Source: an uncultured Eubacteriales bacterium
GTDB taxonomy: Bacteria > Bacillota > Clostridia > Christensenellales > Aristaeellaceae
NCBI GenBank assembly: GCA_902788445.1
Contig: CADAKE010000005.1
Span: 1 to 43,909, forward strand
Reading direction: 5' to 3'
DNA length: 43,909 nt
Shown: piece by piece, positions 8,060 to 16,476 of the stretch
Layout: each line of letters opens with the position of its first letter
Position numbering within the stretch: the stretch's first letter is position 1
Notes under the pieces: model-generated
Seen by the model: only the letters and a program-made list of their open reading frames with translations
What the model was told of the DNA's origin: nothing
The model's database searches: none
Program-made: the position numbers and the translations under genes

Positions 8060-8140
8060 TGTAGGGGCGGATATCATCCGCCCGAAAGAATCGGAAGGCA
8101 GCAGCTTGTATGACATTGTTTAGCGCGGGCGGATACTATG
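8060..8140. repeat. Family G repeat, right end degraded
   Basis: The left core TGTAGGGGCGGATATCATCC at about 8060 is intact. The right core is reduced to CGGGCGGATACTAT and lacks the CCGCCCCTAC end. It fills the gap upstream of pfkA. Confidence 0.75.
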
Positions 8141-8198
8141 GGATTTCTTGTTGTATACAATCTATAAGCGATTGCCCTGCATATTTCTGAATTTTTTC

Positions 8199-8227
8199 TT
8201 GTTCGCGCGGCCAAATTATGGTATAAT
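8199..8227 (+). promoter_or_regulatory. pfkA promoter
   Basis: TTGTTC (8199-8204), a 17-base spacer and TATAAT (8222-8227), about 87 bases before the pfkA start. Confidence 0.75.
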
Positions 8228-8243
8228 GCCGGAAGAATGTGAA

Positions 8244-8267
8244 ACGCCGTTCCCTGTGGAACGGCGT
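8244..8267 (+). promoter_or_regulatory. Perfect hairpin in the pfkA 5' leader
   Basis: ACGCCGTTCC, loop CTGT, GGAACGGCGT: a ten-base perfect stem starting about ten bases after the predicted transcription start. There is no T-run, so it is not an ordinary terminator. It could stabilise the mRNA or bind a regulator. Confidence 0.5.
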
Positions 8268-8313
8268 GGTGAACATTCAAGCAAAGCGTGATACAGAAAA
8301 GGAGTGAAAACGG

Positions 8314-9309
8314 ATGGAAAAGAAGGTCAGGAGAATCGGTGTTTTGACGAGCGGCGGCGACGCGCCGGGCATGAACGCGGCAGTCCGCGCGGTGGTGCGT
8401 ACTGCCATCGCCAACGGTATTGAATGCATCGGCATCCGCCGCGGCTGGCAGGGCCTCATCGGCTGCGATTTTGTCAGGATGACCCGTGAAAGCGTGGGCC
8501 ATCTGCTCTCCCGCGGCGGCACGGTTCTGTACACCGCGCGAAGCGAAGAATTCATGACCCCCGAAGGCCGCCAGAAGGCCGTCAATACCTGCAAGATGCT
8601 GGGCCTGGACGGCATCGTGGCCATCGGCGGCGACGGCACCTTCCGCGGCGCGCTGGAACTGTCCCGCCTGGGCGTGCCCGTGGTCGGCGTGCCTGCCACC
8701 ATCGACAACGACGTGGGCTGCACCAACTACACCATCGGCTTTGACTCCGCCTGCAACACCGCCATCGAGTGCATCGACAAAATCCGCGACACGATGCAGT
8801 CCCACGAGCGCTGCTCTGTGGTGGAGGTCATGGGCCGCAACGCGGGCTTCCTGGCCCTGTACGTGGGCACTGCCGTCGGCGCCACCGCCGTGCTGGTGCC
8901 GGAGCATGTGGAAAGCTTTGAAGAAAACGTGATCGAGCGCATCCGCGGCGCGAAGCTGGCAGGCTATACCCACTTCATGGTCGTCGTGGCCGAAGGCGCG
9001 GGCAATGCCGCCGACGTCGGCCAGAAGATTCAGGACGCGCTGGGCATCAAGCCCACAATCACCGTCATCGGCCATATCCAGCGCGGCGGCACGCCCACCG
9101 GACGTGACCGCGAAACCGCCACCCGCATGGGCTATTACGCGGTGCAGGCTTTCGTCGAGGGCCGGGGCAACTGCATCATCGGTACCCAGGAAGGCAGCAT
9201 TGTCGAAATCCCCATCGAGGAAGCCCTCACCCGCCAGAAGCATTTGCAGATGGAACGCTACAAGATCATGGAATACATGCAGTTCGGCGGCAGCCACGAA
9301 TATCAGTAA
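8314..9309 (+). CDS. pfkA: ATP-dependent 6-phosphofructokinase
   Basis: 331 residues, close to the usual 320 of bacterial PfkA. It phosphorylates fructose 6-phosphate to fructose 1,6-bisphosphate in the cytosol, the committed step of glycolysis. Visible motifs are TSGGDAPGMNAAVR at the N-terminus, AIGGDGTFRGA for nucleotide binding, PATIDNDVGCTNYTIGFD around the catalytic Asp, EVMGRNAGFLA, and GHIQRGGTPTGRDR. The GGDGT form, rather than GGDD, points to ATP and not pyrophosphate as donor. The start follows AAAAGGAG by nine bases. The gene is a single unit with its own promoter and terminator and converges on a tRNA gene. Confidence 0.97.
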   Translation: MEKKVRRIGVLTSGGDAPGMNAAVRAVVRTAIANGIECIGIRRGWQGLIGCDFVRMTRESVGHLLSRGGTVLYTARSEEFMTPEGRQKAVNTCKMLGLDGIVAIGGDGTFRGALELSRLGVPVVGVPATIDNDVGCTNYTIGFDSACNTAIECIDKIRDTMQSHERCSVVEVMGRNAGFLALYVGTAVGATAVLVPEHVESFEENVIERIRGAKLAGYTHFMVVVAEGAGNAADVGQKIQDALGIKPTITVIGHIQRGGTPTGRDRETATRMGYYAVQAFVEGRGNCIIGTQEGSIVEIPIEEALTRQKHLQMERYKIMEYMQFGGSHEYQ

Positions 9310-9324
9310 GAACAAAGGAACGCT

Positions 9325-9352
9325 CCCCCGGCAATGCCGGGGGATTTCTGTT
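9325..9352 (+). terminator. pfkA terminator
   Basis: CCCCCGGC-AAT-GCCGGGGG (9325-9343) is an eight-base stem followed by ATTTCTGTT, a moderately T-rich tail. Confidence 0.75.
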
Positions 9353-9363
9353 GTCTGCTTTAA

Positions 9364-9397
9364 TAAAAAAATGCAGCCTCTCTTTCGACAGACTGCA
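9364..9397 (-). terminator. tRNA-Trp terminator
   Basis: On the minus strand an imperfect TGCAG...CTGCA stem is followed by a run of seven T (plus-strand A at 9365-9371), directly downstream of the tRNA. Confidence 0.65.
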
Positions 9398-9410
9398 CAT
9401 TGCTTTTCAG

Positions 9411-9481
9411 CAGGGGAAGAAGGATTCGAACCCTCAACAAAGGTTTTGGAGACCCACGTGTTACCATTACACCATTCCCCT
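9411..9481 (-). tRNA. trnW: tRNA-Trp (anticodon CCA)
   Basis: Read on the minus strand, the acceptor arm AGGGGAA pairs with TTCCCCT, the D-arm is GTGT/ACAC, and the anticodon loop is CTCCAAA with anticodon CCA. The T-arm is GAGGG-TTCGAAT-CCTTC. The discriminator base is G, as expected for bacterial tRNA-Trp. The 3' CCA is not encoded. The anticodon stem has one T-T mismatch at its base. The gene is a single transcription unit with a near-consensus promoter and a terminator. Confidence 0.93.
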
Positions 9482-9496
9482 TTGGCGAACAGTGAA

Positions 9497-9525
9497 ATTA
9501 TATCACATCAAACGGGGCTTGTCAA
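9497..9525 (-). promoter_or_regulatory. tRNA-Trp promoter
   Basis: On the minus strand TTGACA (9525-9520), a 17-base spacer and TATAAT (9502-9497), a perfect consensus promoter ending about 15 bases before the mature tRNA. Confidence 0.9.
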
Positions 9526-9600
9526 TCCTTTTTTTCGGCACGAATCCAGCCGTTTCAGAAAAAATCAGATAAAATGTTTTCCGCCGCGGAAGAAAGAATA

Positions 9601-9628
9601 TTGACAAGCGGTATTCTTTCTTTATAAT
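9601..9628 (+). promoter_or_regulatory. Promoter of the MATE gene
   Basis: TTGACA (9601-9606), a 16-base spacer and TATAAT (9623-9628), both boxes perfect. Confidence 0.85.
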
Positions 9629-9661
9629 GAAAATGAAATTTCCAAGGATGAGGTGAAGCCC

Positions 9662-11074
9662 ATGGGTTCCCTGCTGGCCAGGGCCAGGCGGACGCTGATC
9701 GGCGACCGCGCATTTTACCGGGCGGTGCTGGCGATTATTATTCCGGTGATTATCCAGAGCAGCATATCGAACTTTGTCAATTTCCTGGACAACCTGATGG
9801 TCGGCGCGCTGGGCGACGCGCAGATGAGCGGCGTGTCCATCGCCAACCAGCTGGTGTTCGTGTTCAACCTGGCTATTTTCGGCGGGCTGGCCGGGCCGGG
9901 GATTTTCGGCGCGCAGTTTTACGGCGCGGGCGACATTGAGGGAATGCGGAACACCTTCCGCATCAAGCTGCTGGAATCGCTGTTCCTGCTGGCGGTGGCG
10001 TTCACCGCGTTTATCGGCTTCAACCGGGAACTGATTTCCCTCTTTTTGCAGGGCGACGGCGACGCGCGGATGGCCGAGGCCATGCTGAAAAATGGCCAGG
10101 ATTATTTGATGGTGATCCTGGTCGGCCTGCCCGCCTTTGCCCTGACCCAGTGCTACGCCGGCACGCTGCGCGAGATGGGCGAAACCCGCCTGCCCATGGC
10201 GGCCAGCGTGGCGGCGGTGTTCACCAACGCGGTGTTCAACTACCTGCTGATCTTCGGCAAGCTGGGCCTGCCCCGGCTGGAGGTCGTCGGCGCGGCGGTG
10301 GCGACGGTGATCAGCCGGTATGTGGAGCTGGGCATCGTGATGGCGTTTACCCACAGGCACCACCGGCGTTTCACCTTTATCGAAGGGGCGTTCCGCACGC
10401 TGAAGGTGCCGGGCGCGCTGTTCAAAAAGGTGCTGCGCATGGGCGCGCCGCTGCTGATGAACGAGCTGCTCTGGTCGATCGGCATGAGCACGCTGACGGC
10501 GGTGTATTCGATGTGCGGGCTGGTGGTGGTGTCCGCCCTGAGCATCTCCTCCACCATCTCCAACCTGTTCAACTCCGTTTACATGTCCATGGGCACGGCG
10601 GTGGCGGTGATGGTGGGCCAGGCGCTGGGCGCGGGCGACTTTGAAAAGGCCAAATCCGACGTGTGGAAGCTGATCGCCTTCGGCATCGCGGGCGCGGCGG
10701 CGATGGGCATTCTGCTGGCGCTGTTCGCGCCGCTGATCCCCCGGGCGTATACCGGCGTCACCCAGGACGTGCGCGACATGGCGACCCGCCTGCTGCGCGT
10801 GACCTCCTGCGCCATGCCGCTGTACGCTTTCGCCCACTGCACCTATTTTACCCTGCGCTCCGGCGGCAAGACCATCATCACCTTCCTCTTTGACAGCGGC
10901 TACACCTGGGCCATTTCCGTGCCGCTGGCGCTGCTGATGGTGAAGGTTGTTCGCGCGGACATTATCGCGGCCTACGCCACCGTGGAAGGGGCAAACGTGA
11001 TCAAGTGCGTGATCGGCTATCTCTTCGTCAAATCCGGCAAATGGATTCAGAACCTGACCCACGTTGCTGACTGA
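9662..11074 (+). CDS. MATE-family multidrug/metabolite efflux transporter
   Basis: 470 residues with about 12 membrane helices in two similar halves. The first half begins IIPVIIQSSISNFVNFLDNL with VGALGDAQMSGVSIANQL, and the second repeats the pattern (MGAPLLMNELLWSIGMSTL ... SISSTISNLFNS). This is the usual MATE signature. Such proteins export cationic drugs or metabolites in exchange for Na+ or H+. The ATG at 9662 follows GGATGAGGTGAAG; the GTG at 9653 lies inside that ribosome binding site. The gene has its own strong promoter. Its substrate cannot be read from the sequence. Confidence 0.92.
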   Translation: MGSLLARARRTLIGDRAFYRAVLAIIIPVIIQSSISNFVNFLDNLMVGALGDAQMSGVSIANQLVFVFNLAIFGGLAGPGIFGAQFYGAGDIEGMRNTFRIKLLESLFLLAVAFTAFIGFNRELISLFLQGDGDARMAEAMLKNGQDYLMVILVGLPAFALTQCYAGTLREMGETRLPMAASVAAVFTNAVFNYLLIFGKLGLPRLEVVGAAVATVISRYVELGIVMAFTHRHHRRFTFIEGAFRTLKVPGALFKKVLRMGAPLLMNELLWSIGMSTLTAVYSMCGLVVVSALSISSTISNLFNSVYMSMGTAVAVMVGQALGAGDFEKAKSDVWKLIAFGIAGAAAMGILLALFAPLIPRAYTGVTQDVRDMATRLLRVTSCAMPLYAFAHCTYFTLRSGGKTIITFLFDSGYTWAISVPLALLMVKVVRADIIAAYATVEGANVIKCVIGYLFVKSGKWIQNLTHVAD

Positions 11075-11125
11075 ACGTAACTGGTCAGTCGTCTGTAAAA
11101 GGACGCTTTAAGTCAATAAGATTGG

Positions 11126-11153
11126 AGTTAGGAGAGAGGAGATAGGAGATAAT
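11126..11153 (+). repeat. Family H heptamer array (4 units)
   Basis: Four seven-base units AGTTAGG, AGAGAGG, AGATAGG, AGATAAT in register. GGACGCTTTAAGTCA, which also borders other H arrays in this window, lies just upstream (about 11101-11115). Confidence 0.6.
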
Positions 11154-11176
11154 ATAGCCTATAGCAAGAGTGTTGC

Positions 11177-11500
11177 CCAAAAGCCTTCCCCTGGCAGGGG
11201 AATGTCGCCAATTTAAGCAAAACACTTTCCGAAATCAACCAAGTAATATATCTATCAACCAACTACAATTGTCATTCTGAGCGCATCCGGACGCGAAGAA
11301 TCTCCCTTTTGAAGCTATCTGCGGTAAGTCAATTCAGGGGGAACGACGAAGGAGATCCTGCCCGCCCTCCGGGACGGGCGCAAGCGAACGCGGCCGGACG
11401 CGCTCAGGATGACATTGGGAGTGGTCTTTTGAAAGTTTCTTGGTCGGTGTTGTTTCGCCTTAAATTGATGACATCCCCTGCCAGGGGAAGGCTTTTTGCC
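11177..11500. repeat. Family T element carrying a family D hairpin
   Basis: The outer ends CCAAAAGCCTTCCCC and GGGGAAGGCTTTTTG are inverted. Inside lie GTCGCCAATTTAAG and its mirror CCTTAAATTGATGAC. The centre is a family D hairpin (11270-11415) of the CTGAGCGCATCCGGACGCG variant. This element lies between the MATE gene and the diguanylate cyclase and is the only content of this 650-base gap besides the H array. Confidence 0.85.
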
Positions 11501-11557
11501 GGTTTCGTTTACATTTGTTCACTCATACGCAGGTCGTAAAAAATTTTCCCAAACGTC

Positions 11558-11586
11558 TTTAGAAACCCGTGGGATTGTGCTATAAT
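11558..11586 (+). promoter_or_regulatory. Promoter of the LacI-GGDEF gene
   Basis: An extended -10 TGCTATAAT (11578-11586) with a weak -35 TTTAGA (11558-11563) at 17-base spacing. The leader to the start codon is about 140 bases. Confidence 0.6.
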
Positions 11587-11731
11587 CGTTATGATTGAAC
11601 ATTTGCCGTTTCGGCCGGGCCGAAGCGAGGCTTCATAATAAAAGAATACCCTGGCGATTGCAAACACAGGAAAAGACTGCCGCCGCGCGGGAGACGGGCG
11701 CGGTACGCGGCGGGACAGGGAGAACAAAGGT

Positions 11732-13624
11732 ATGCAACTGAAAGACCACAGGATCGCGTTCCTGACGGCGGACTGGAATTTTGAACTGGTCGAAAGCACG
11801 CTGCGCGGCCTGAAGCAATACGTGGACGAGCACGAAAACATCCACCTGCGCGTGTTCGACTGCTTTGGAAAAGACCTGGACAACGAAAAGGACAAAAGCG
11901 AATACGCCATCTACCAGCTGGCCGATTTGAGCCAGTTTGACGGCGTGATGGTGCAGGGCAACCAGATCGTATTGAAGCGCGTGCGGGACGAACTGGGCGA
12001 GAGGATCGTGCGGGCGGGCATCCCCGCCGTGAGCATCGACTGCCCCGTCGCCGGGTGCGAGTTCTTCGGCATCGACAACGAGCAGGCGGAGTACGACATC
12101 GTGGAGCACGTGATCCAAAAGCACGGCGCGAAAAAGCTGGTGTACCTGACGGGCCTGCTGGCCAACGGCTGTCCGGAGGGGAAGCAGCGCCTGTCCGGCT
12201 TTCTTTCCGCCTGCCGCCACAACGGCGTATCGCACGAGAACGCGCAGGTGATCGAATGCACCTGGCGCACCAGCGACGGCGTCACCATCGCCAGCCAATG
12301 GGTGGAGGAACACCGCCCGCTGCCCGACGCCTTCGTCTGCGCGAACGACGAAATGGCCCTGGGGCTGATGGAGGCGCTGGAGGACAGCGGCGTCCGCATC
12401 CCCCAGGACGTGATCGTGGTGGGGTTTGACAACGTGTCCAGCGCGGAAATCTCCACGCCCCGGCTGTCCACCGTTTTCCGCGACAACCAGCGGCTGATGT
12501 ACAGCGCGCTGGATCTGCTGGTTCGCAGGATCGAGGGGGAAAAAGAAAAGCCGCGTCCGCCTTTCCCCCACGCCCTGGTCTGCTCCGAATCCTGCGGCTG
12601 CCGGGAGGGCGCGTCCCACGAAAGCGCGCGGAAAAAGTATTTCAAGCAGAACCGTTTCCTCAAAGCGTTTTACACCATGCAGGACGACCTGGCCGAGGAC
12701 TTGTTCGAGGCGAGCAGCCTGATGGAGCTCATGGAAATCGTGGAGGACAACAAAACGATTTTCGGCTGCGGCAGCGTGTACCTGTGCATCAACGATTATT
12801 ACTTTGACAACTACGATAAAAACCAATGGTGCCAGGATTCCGAATCCTTCGGCGAGGAAATGATCCTGGCCGCGTGCGGGCGGAGCGGTATCGCCAGCGG
12901 CAGGCAGCCCTACGCCCGTTTCCCCCGGGACATGCTGCTGCCGGGCGCGCTGGGCCGGGAGAACCGCTTCCTGGTGCTCTATCCCCTGCATTACAACACC
13001 TACTCCATCGGCTACCTGGTGATGGACGGCATCAGCGAGGCGGCCAAGCTGAACCTGCACATGAGCATTTTCAGCTTCCTGGAAATCGCCTTTGAGAACG
13101 TGCGGAAGAAGTGCCTGCTGCACCACTTCAACGATTTCCTGGACAACCTCTCCGTCCACGACGCGCTGACGGGGCTCTACAACCGCTTCGGCTATGAGCG
13201 CTTCGGGCAGAAGGCTTTTGAGGCGTTCCTGACCCAGGACGGCAGCGCCCAGATTTTGTTCATCGACATGGATCACATGAAGCAGATCAACGACCAGTTT
13301 GGCCACGAGATCGGCGACGAGGCCATCCGCGGCGCGGCGGACGTGATCCAGAAGGCGTGCAGCCCCCACGATTTCATGATGCGCTATGGCGGCGACGAGT
13401 TCCTGGTGATCGCCTCCGCCCGCGAAAGCAGCCTGGAGGAAACCCTCCAGCGCGCCGTGGGCGCCTACAACGCGCAGAACAAGTGGAACCCCTTCACCCT
13501 CAGCCTCAGCGTGGGCAGCATCCACGCCAGCAGCCGGGAAAGCCGCTCGCTGGATGAGTACGTCCAGGCCGCCGACGTGCAGATGTACGAGCAGAAAAGC
13601 CGACGGAAAACCTGCCGGAACTGA
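11732..13624 (+). CDS. Diguanylate cyclase with LacI-type ligand-binding sensor
   Basis: 630 residues. Residues 1-280 resemble the periplasmic-binding-like sensor of LacI/GalR regulators but without a DNA-binding head: RIAFLTADWNFELVESTLRG, FFGIDNEQAEYDIVEHV, DAFVCANDEMALGLMEAL and VVGFDNVSSAEIS are all present. Residues 290-460 form a mixed region that may be GAF-like. The C-terminal GGDEF domain begins SVHDALTGLYNRFG and has RYGGDEFL near residue 555, so it should make c-di-GMP from two GTP. The RxxD inhibitory site is absent (SPHD is in its place). There is no signal peptide or membrane helix, so it senses a cytoplasmic ligand. It is the first of three c-di-GMP genes in a row. Confidence 0.92.
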   Translation: MQLKDHRIAFLTADWNFELVESTLRGLKQYVDEHENIHLRVFDCFGKDLDNEKDKSEYAIYQLADLSQFDGVMVQGNQIVLKRVRDELGERIVRAGIPAVSIDCPVAGCEFFGIDNEQAEYDIVEHVIQKHGAKKLVYLTGLLANGCPEGKQRLSGFLSACRHNGVSHENAQVIECTWRTSDGVTIASQWVEEHRPLPDAFVCANDEMALGLMEALEDSGVRIPQDVIVVGFDNVSSAEISTPRLSTVFRDNQRLMYSALDLLVRRIEGEKEKPRPPFPHALVCSESCGCREGASHESARKKYFKQNRFLKAFYTMQDDLAEDLFEASSLMELMEIVEDNKTIFGCGSVYLCINDYYFDNYDKNQWCQDSESFGEEMILAACGRSGIASGRQPYARFPRDMLLPGALGRENRFLVLYPLHYNTYSIGYLVMDGISEAAKLNLHMSIFSFLEIAFENVRKKCLLHHFNDFLDNLSVHDALTGLYNRFGYERFGQKAFEAFLTQDGSAQILFIDMDHMKQINDQFGHEIGDEAIRGAADVIQKACSPHDFMMRYGGDEFLVIASARESSLEETLQRAVGAYNAQNKWNPFTLSLSVGSIHASSRESRSLDEYVQAADVQMYEQKSRRKTCRN

Positions 13625-13762
13625 TTGAGGAGACCGCCGGGTTTCCATCCTTACCAAAAAAAGGTTGATTCAGGGTTGGTTTTCCGATATAATGAAGAGG
13701 GATTGTTCAATTGGGTGTTCGGAAGATGCTTTCTGCTTTCATTCAGCAGGGCATGAGGCGGG

Positions 13763-13795
13763 AGAGGGAAGAGTGCAGAGTGCAGAGTGCAGAGA
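13763..13795 (+). repeat. Family H heptamer array (AGAGTGC words)
   Basis: AGAGTGC repeated three times (13770-13790), with partial units on both sides. It stands about 12 bases outside the family T element that follows. Confidence 0.7.
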
Positions 13796-13806
13796 ATCTG
13801 CCGTAT

Positions 13807-14117
13807 CCAAAAGCCTTCCCCTTGAGGGGGGCCGAAGCGCCCGGAAAATGATCCAGTGGATCATTTTCAGCGAAGGCCGGGCGGCAGCCCCGGATGGTGG
13901 CCTGCGCGGAATCAACTGCATCGAAGAAATCAAGCAGCTTCGCGCGGGACGGATGAGATGATTTGCTGGATTGCGTACAAGCGACTTGGTTGAACGCAAA
14001 CATCACCTCAAAACGCTTCGCTACGCCTTCGGCCGCAGTCAGGCGCGAAGCGGCTATCTGCTCTTCCCTATCTTGGTTCCGCGCCTGACAGCTTCCCCTC
14101 AAGGGGAAGCCTTTTGG
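13807..14117. repeat. Long-form family T element
   Basis: The ends CCAAAAGCCTTCCCC and GGGGAAGCCTTTTGG are inverted. In place of a D hairpin the centre holds a perfect hairpin (GAAAATGATCC-AGT-GGATCATTTTC, 13844-13868) and about 250 bp that recur in opposite orientation at 27778-28078. It contains no ORF with coding character. It separates the cyclase and EAL genes. Confidence 0.85.
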
Positions 14118-14129
14118 GGACGGAATAAT

Positions 14130-14234
14130 CTCTGCACTCTGAACTCTGCACTCTGAACACTTCTAATGCCTATTGCCTATTGCCTATTGCCTATTGCCTA
14201 ATGCCTAATCCCTCTTCCCTCCTCCCTACTCCCT
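14130..14234 (+). repeat. Family H heptamer array, 15 units with drifting word
   Basis: Fifteen consecutive seven-base units in perfect register. They run CTCTGCA, CTCTGAA, CTCTGCA, CTCTGAA, CACTTCT, AATGCCT, four ATTGCCT, AATGCCT, AATCCCT, CTTCCCT, CCTCCCT, ACTCCCT. The word changes along the array but the phase never slips. It abuts the right end of the long T element. Confidence 0.85.
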
Positions 14235-14329
14235 CCCCCTACCCCCCACTCCCCCACCAGGTCTTTGCCAGCGCGGAAGATTCACGGGCGCTCGCCACAG
14301 GAAGGCCGCAACCGAGAGAGGATGATTCA

Positions 14330-16114
14330 ATGTACAGCTTTCCAGCGGAAATGAAACAAGCCTATGAAAGCAGTCCGCTTTCTTTTGTGTACTACCAGGT
14401 GATCGACGGAAAGGGCGTGCCGGTGCTGGCGTCGGAGGGCTTTTGCAGGAGGACAGGCGTCGAGCGGGAGCGCGTTCTTAAATGGCTGGAAACGGGCCTG
14501 TTCGTCCGGCTGCATCCCGACGACGCGGGCATGGTGTCCAGGATCAGCGAGAGCTTCATGCGCCACGCTGGCCCCTACGACGTGATTTTCCGCTGCCGGA
14601 TCGGAAATAACTATGAATATATCCACGGCTTCGGCCAATGGCAGACGATGCCGGACGGCACGGAGCTGGCGGTGATCTGCTACATCAATGTGTCGGAAAC
14701 AAAAGAAAAGATCATTTCCTTCACGGCAGCCTACAGCCTGTTCCAGAAGGATCGCTTCTACACCGACCCGCTGACGGGCCTCCCCAACATCAATTACCTG
14801 CATGAGTTCGCCCGGGAAAAAGCGGGCATGATCCGCGCGGACGGCAGGAGGCCCACGGTCGTCTATTCCGATCTGTGCTCCATGCAGTCCTACAACAACC
14901 AGTACGGCTTCAAGGAAGGCGACCGGCTGCTCTGCCTCGTGGCGTCCAGCCTGAGGGAACTGTTCCCCAAGGCGCTGCTGGCGCGCGGCGCGGACGATCA
15001 TTTCATCATGCTCACGGGCGTGGATCAGCCGGAGCTGCTGAACCAACGCCTGGCCGAGGTCAACGACCGCGTCAAAAAGAACGCTTACGGAAACACGGCC
15101 GGCATCCAGTCCGGCATCTGCCCCGTAAGCGACGAGAGCGATATCAAGGAAGCGATCGACCACGCCAAGCACGCGCTCAAGCAGATCGAAAACGACATGA
15201 CGCGGATCACGTCCTTTTTCTCCCAGGCGGTGGACGACGTATACTGGAAGAACCGATACATCATCGAGAACATTGACCGGGCCTTGGAAAACGGCTGGAT
15301 CAAGGTGTTTTACCAGGGCATTTTCCGCGTGCAATCCGGGAAGATTTCCGTGTTCGAGGCGCTCGCCCGCTGGGTCGATCCCATCCGGGGAACGATCTCC
15401 CCGGGGGATTTCGTGCCCGTGCTTCAGCGGTATCACCAGTTGTACAAGCTCGACCTCTATATGCTGGAGCAGGTATGCAGGGAAATCCCCATCCGCCAGG
15501 AAAACGGGCTGCCGCTGGTGCCGGTTTCCATCAACTTCTCCCGGCAGGATTTCGACCACGTGGACGTGGTGGGCAAAATGAACGAGTTGTACGAAAAGTA
15601 CGGGCTGAGCCAATACGTGGACAAAAGCTATTTTATCGTGGAGATCACGGAGCAGGACGTGGCGCTGGGCGCGGAGAGCTTCCGTGAGCAGCTCAAGAAG
15701 ATCCGGGAGAACGGTTACCAGCTTTGGCTCGACGATTTCGGGAGCGGCTATTCCGCCATCAATATGTTCAGCCAGTTCAAGTTTGACCTGATCAAATACG
15801 ACCTGGAGCTGATGCGCCACCTGGACGACAACGGCGGCGTCAACCGGCTGATCCTGGGCGCGCTGGTCAGGTTCTCCAGGCAGATCGCCCTGCATACGCT
15901 GATTGAGGGGCTGGAAAACGAGGAACAGATGAAATTCGTCCGGGACATCGGCTGCGAGCTCGTCCAGGGCTTTTACTACTACCAGCCCGAACCGCTGGAT
16001 GAAATCCTGTTCAGGATACACGGCGGCATGAAGGTGAGGGACTGCGAAACGGACGAGGAGCGGAAGGCCTTCGATCTAAAGTGGACAGCGGCAGGCGAAA
16101 CGGAAAAGGCGTAG
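14330..16114 (+). CDS. PAS-degenerate GGDEF-EAL c-di-GMP phosphodiesterase
   Basis: 594 residues from the ATG at 14330, preceded by GAGAGAGGA. An in-frame ATG at 14180 would start inside the heptamer repeat and is rejected. Residues 15-130 are PAS-like. The GGDEF domain (about 140-300) is degenerate, with RGADDHF where GGDEF is expected, so it is probably regulatory. The EAL domain (about 310-570) keeps the catalytic set: VFEALARW, the Asn of SINFSRQDF, the Glu of IVEITEQDV, LDDFGSGYS, LIEGLENEEQ and VQGFYYYQPEP. It should cleave c-di-GMP to pGpG. It is soluble. It sits between the cyclase and HD-GYP genes, with a family T element on each side. Confidence 0.92.
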   Translation: MYSFPAEMKQAYESSPLSFVYYQVIDGKGVPVLASEGFCRRTGVERERVLKWLETGLFVRLHPDDAGMVSRISESFMRHAGPYDVIFRCRIGNNYEYIHGFGQWQTMPDGTELAVICYINVSETKEKIISFTAAYSLFQKDRFYTDPLTGLPNINYLHEFAREKAGMIRADGRRPTVVYSDLCSMQSYNNQYGFKEGDRLLCLVASSLRELFPKALLARGADDHFIMLTGVDQPELLNQRLAEVNDRVKKNAYGNTAGIQSGICPVSDESDIKEAIDHAKHALKQIENDMTRITSFFSQAVDDVYWKNRYIIENIDRALENGWIKVFYQGIFRVQSGKISVFEALARWVDPIRGTISPGDFVPVLQRYHQLYKLDLYMLEQVCREIPIRQENGLPLVPVSINFSRQDFDHVDVVGKMNELYEKYGLSQYVDKSYFIVEITEQDVALGAESFREQLKKIRENGYQLWLDDFGSGYSAINMFSQFKFDLIKYDLELMRHLDDNGGVNRLILGALVRFSRQIALHTLIEGLENEEQMKFVRDIGCELVQGFYYYQPEPLDEILFRIHGGMKVRDCETDEERKAFDLKWTAAGETEKA

Positions 16115-16176
16115 CGCAGGCCGGGGGCAATGATTTCCGGATGCCGTTCCTGTTTTAAAGGCCGGATATAAAACGT

Positions 16177-16465
16177 CCAAAAGCCTTCCCCTGCAAGGGC
16201 AATGTTGTCAAATTAAGCAAAATACTTTTCGACATCGACTAAGTAACATATCCATTAATTAACTTCAATTGTCATTCTGAGCGCATCCGGACGCGAAGAA
16301 TCTCCTCGTAACGCATTAAGTCAAGCAACATATCATCCAGCAAGGAAATCCTTCGCGTCCGGATGCGCTCAGGATGACATTGTTAGTTGACTTGCCTAAA
16401 GTCTCTTGGACGATATTATTTCGCCTTAAGTCGACGACATTGCCCTCAAGGGGAAGCTTTTTGGG
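16177..16465. repeat. Family T element carrying a family D hairpin
   Basis: The inverted ends are CCAAAAGCCTTCCCC and GGGGAAGCTTTTTGG. The D hairpin at 16270-16380 has long arms (GTCATTCTGAGCGCATCCGG and its inverse). It fills the gap between the EAL and HD-GYP genes. Confidence 0.85.
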
Positions 16466-16476
16466 ACGAGTAAATT

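Noticed and set aside
11594..11731. c-di-GMP (GEMM) riboswitch in the cyclase leader
   Set aside because: GCAAAC and a GAAA loop are present, but the GACGCAAAGCC segment and the second stem of the known class are absent.
14180..14329. Upstream ATG for the EAL protein
   Set aside because: The extra 50 codons translate the heptamer repeat array (Pro/Ser/Leu-rich); the ATG at 14330 has the ribosome binding site.
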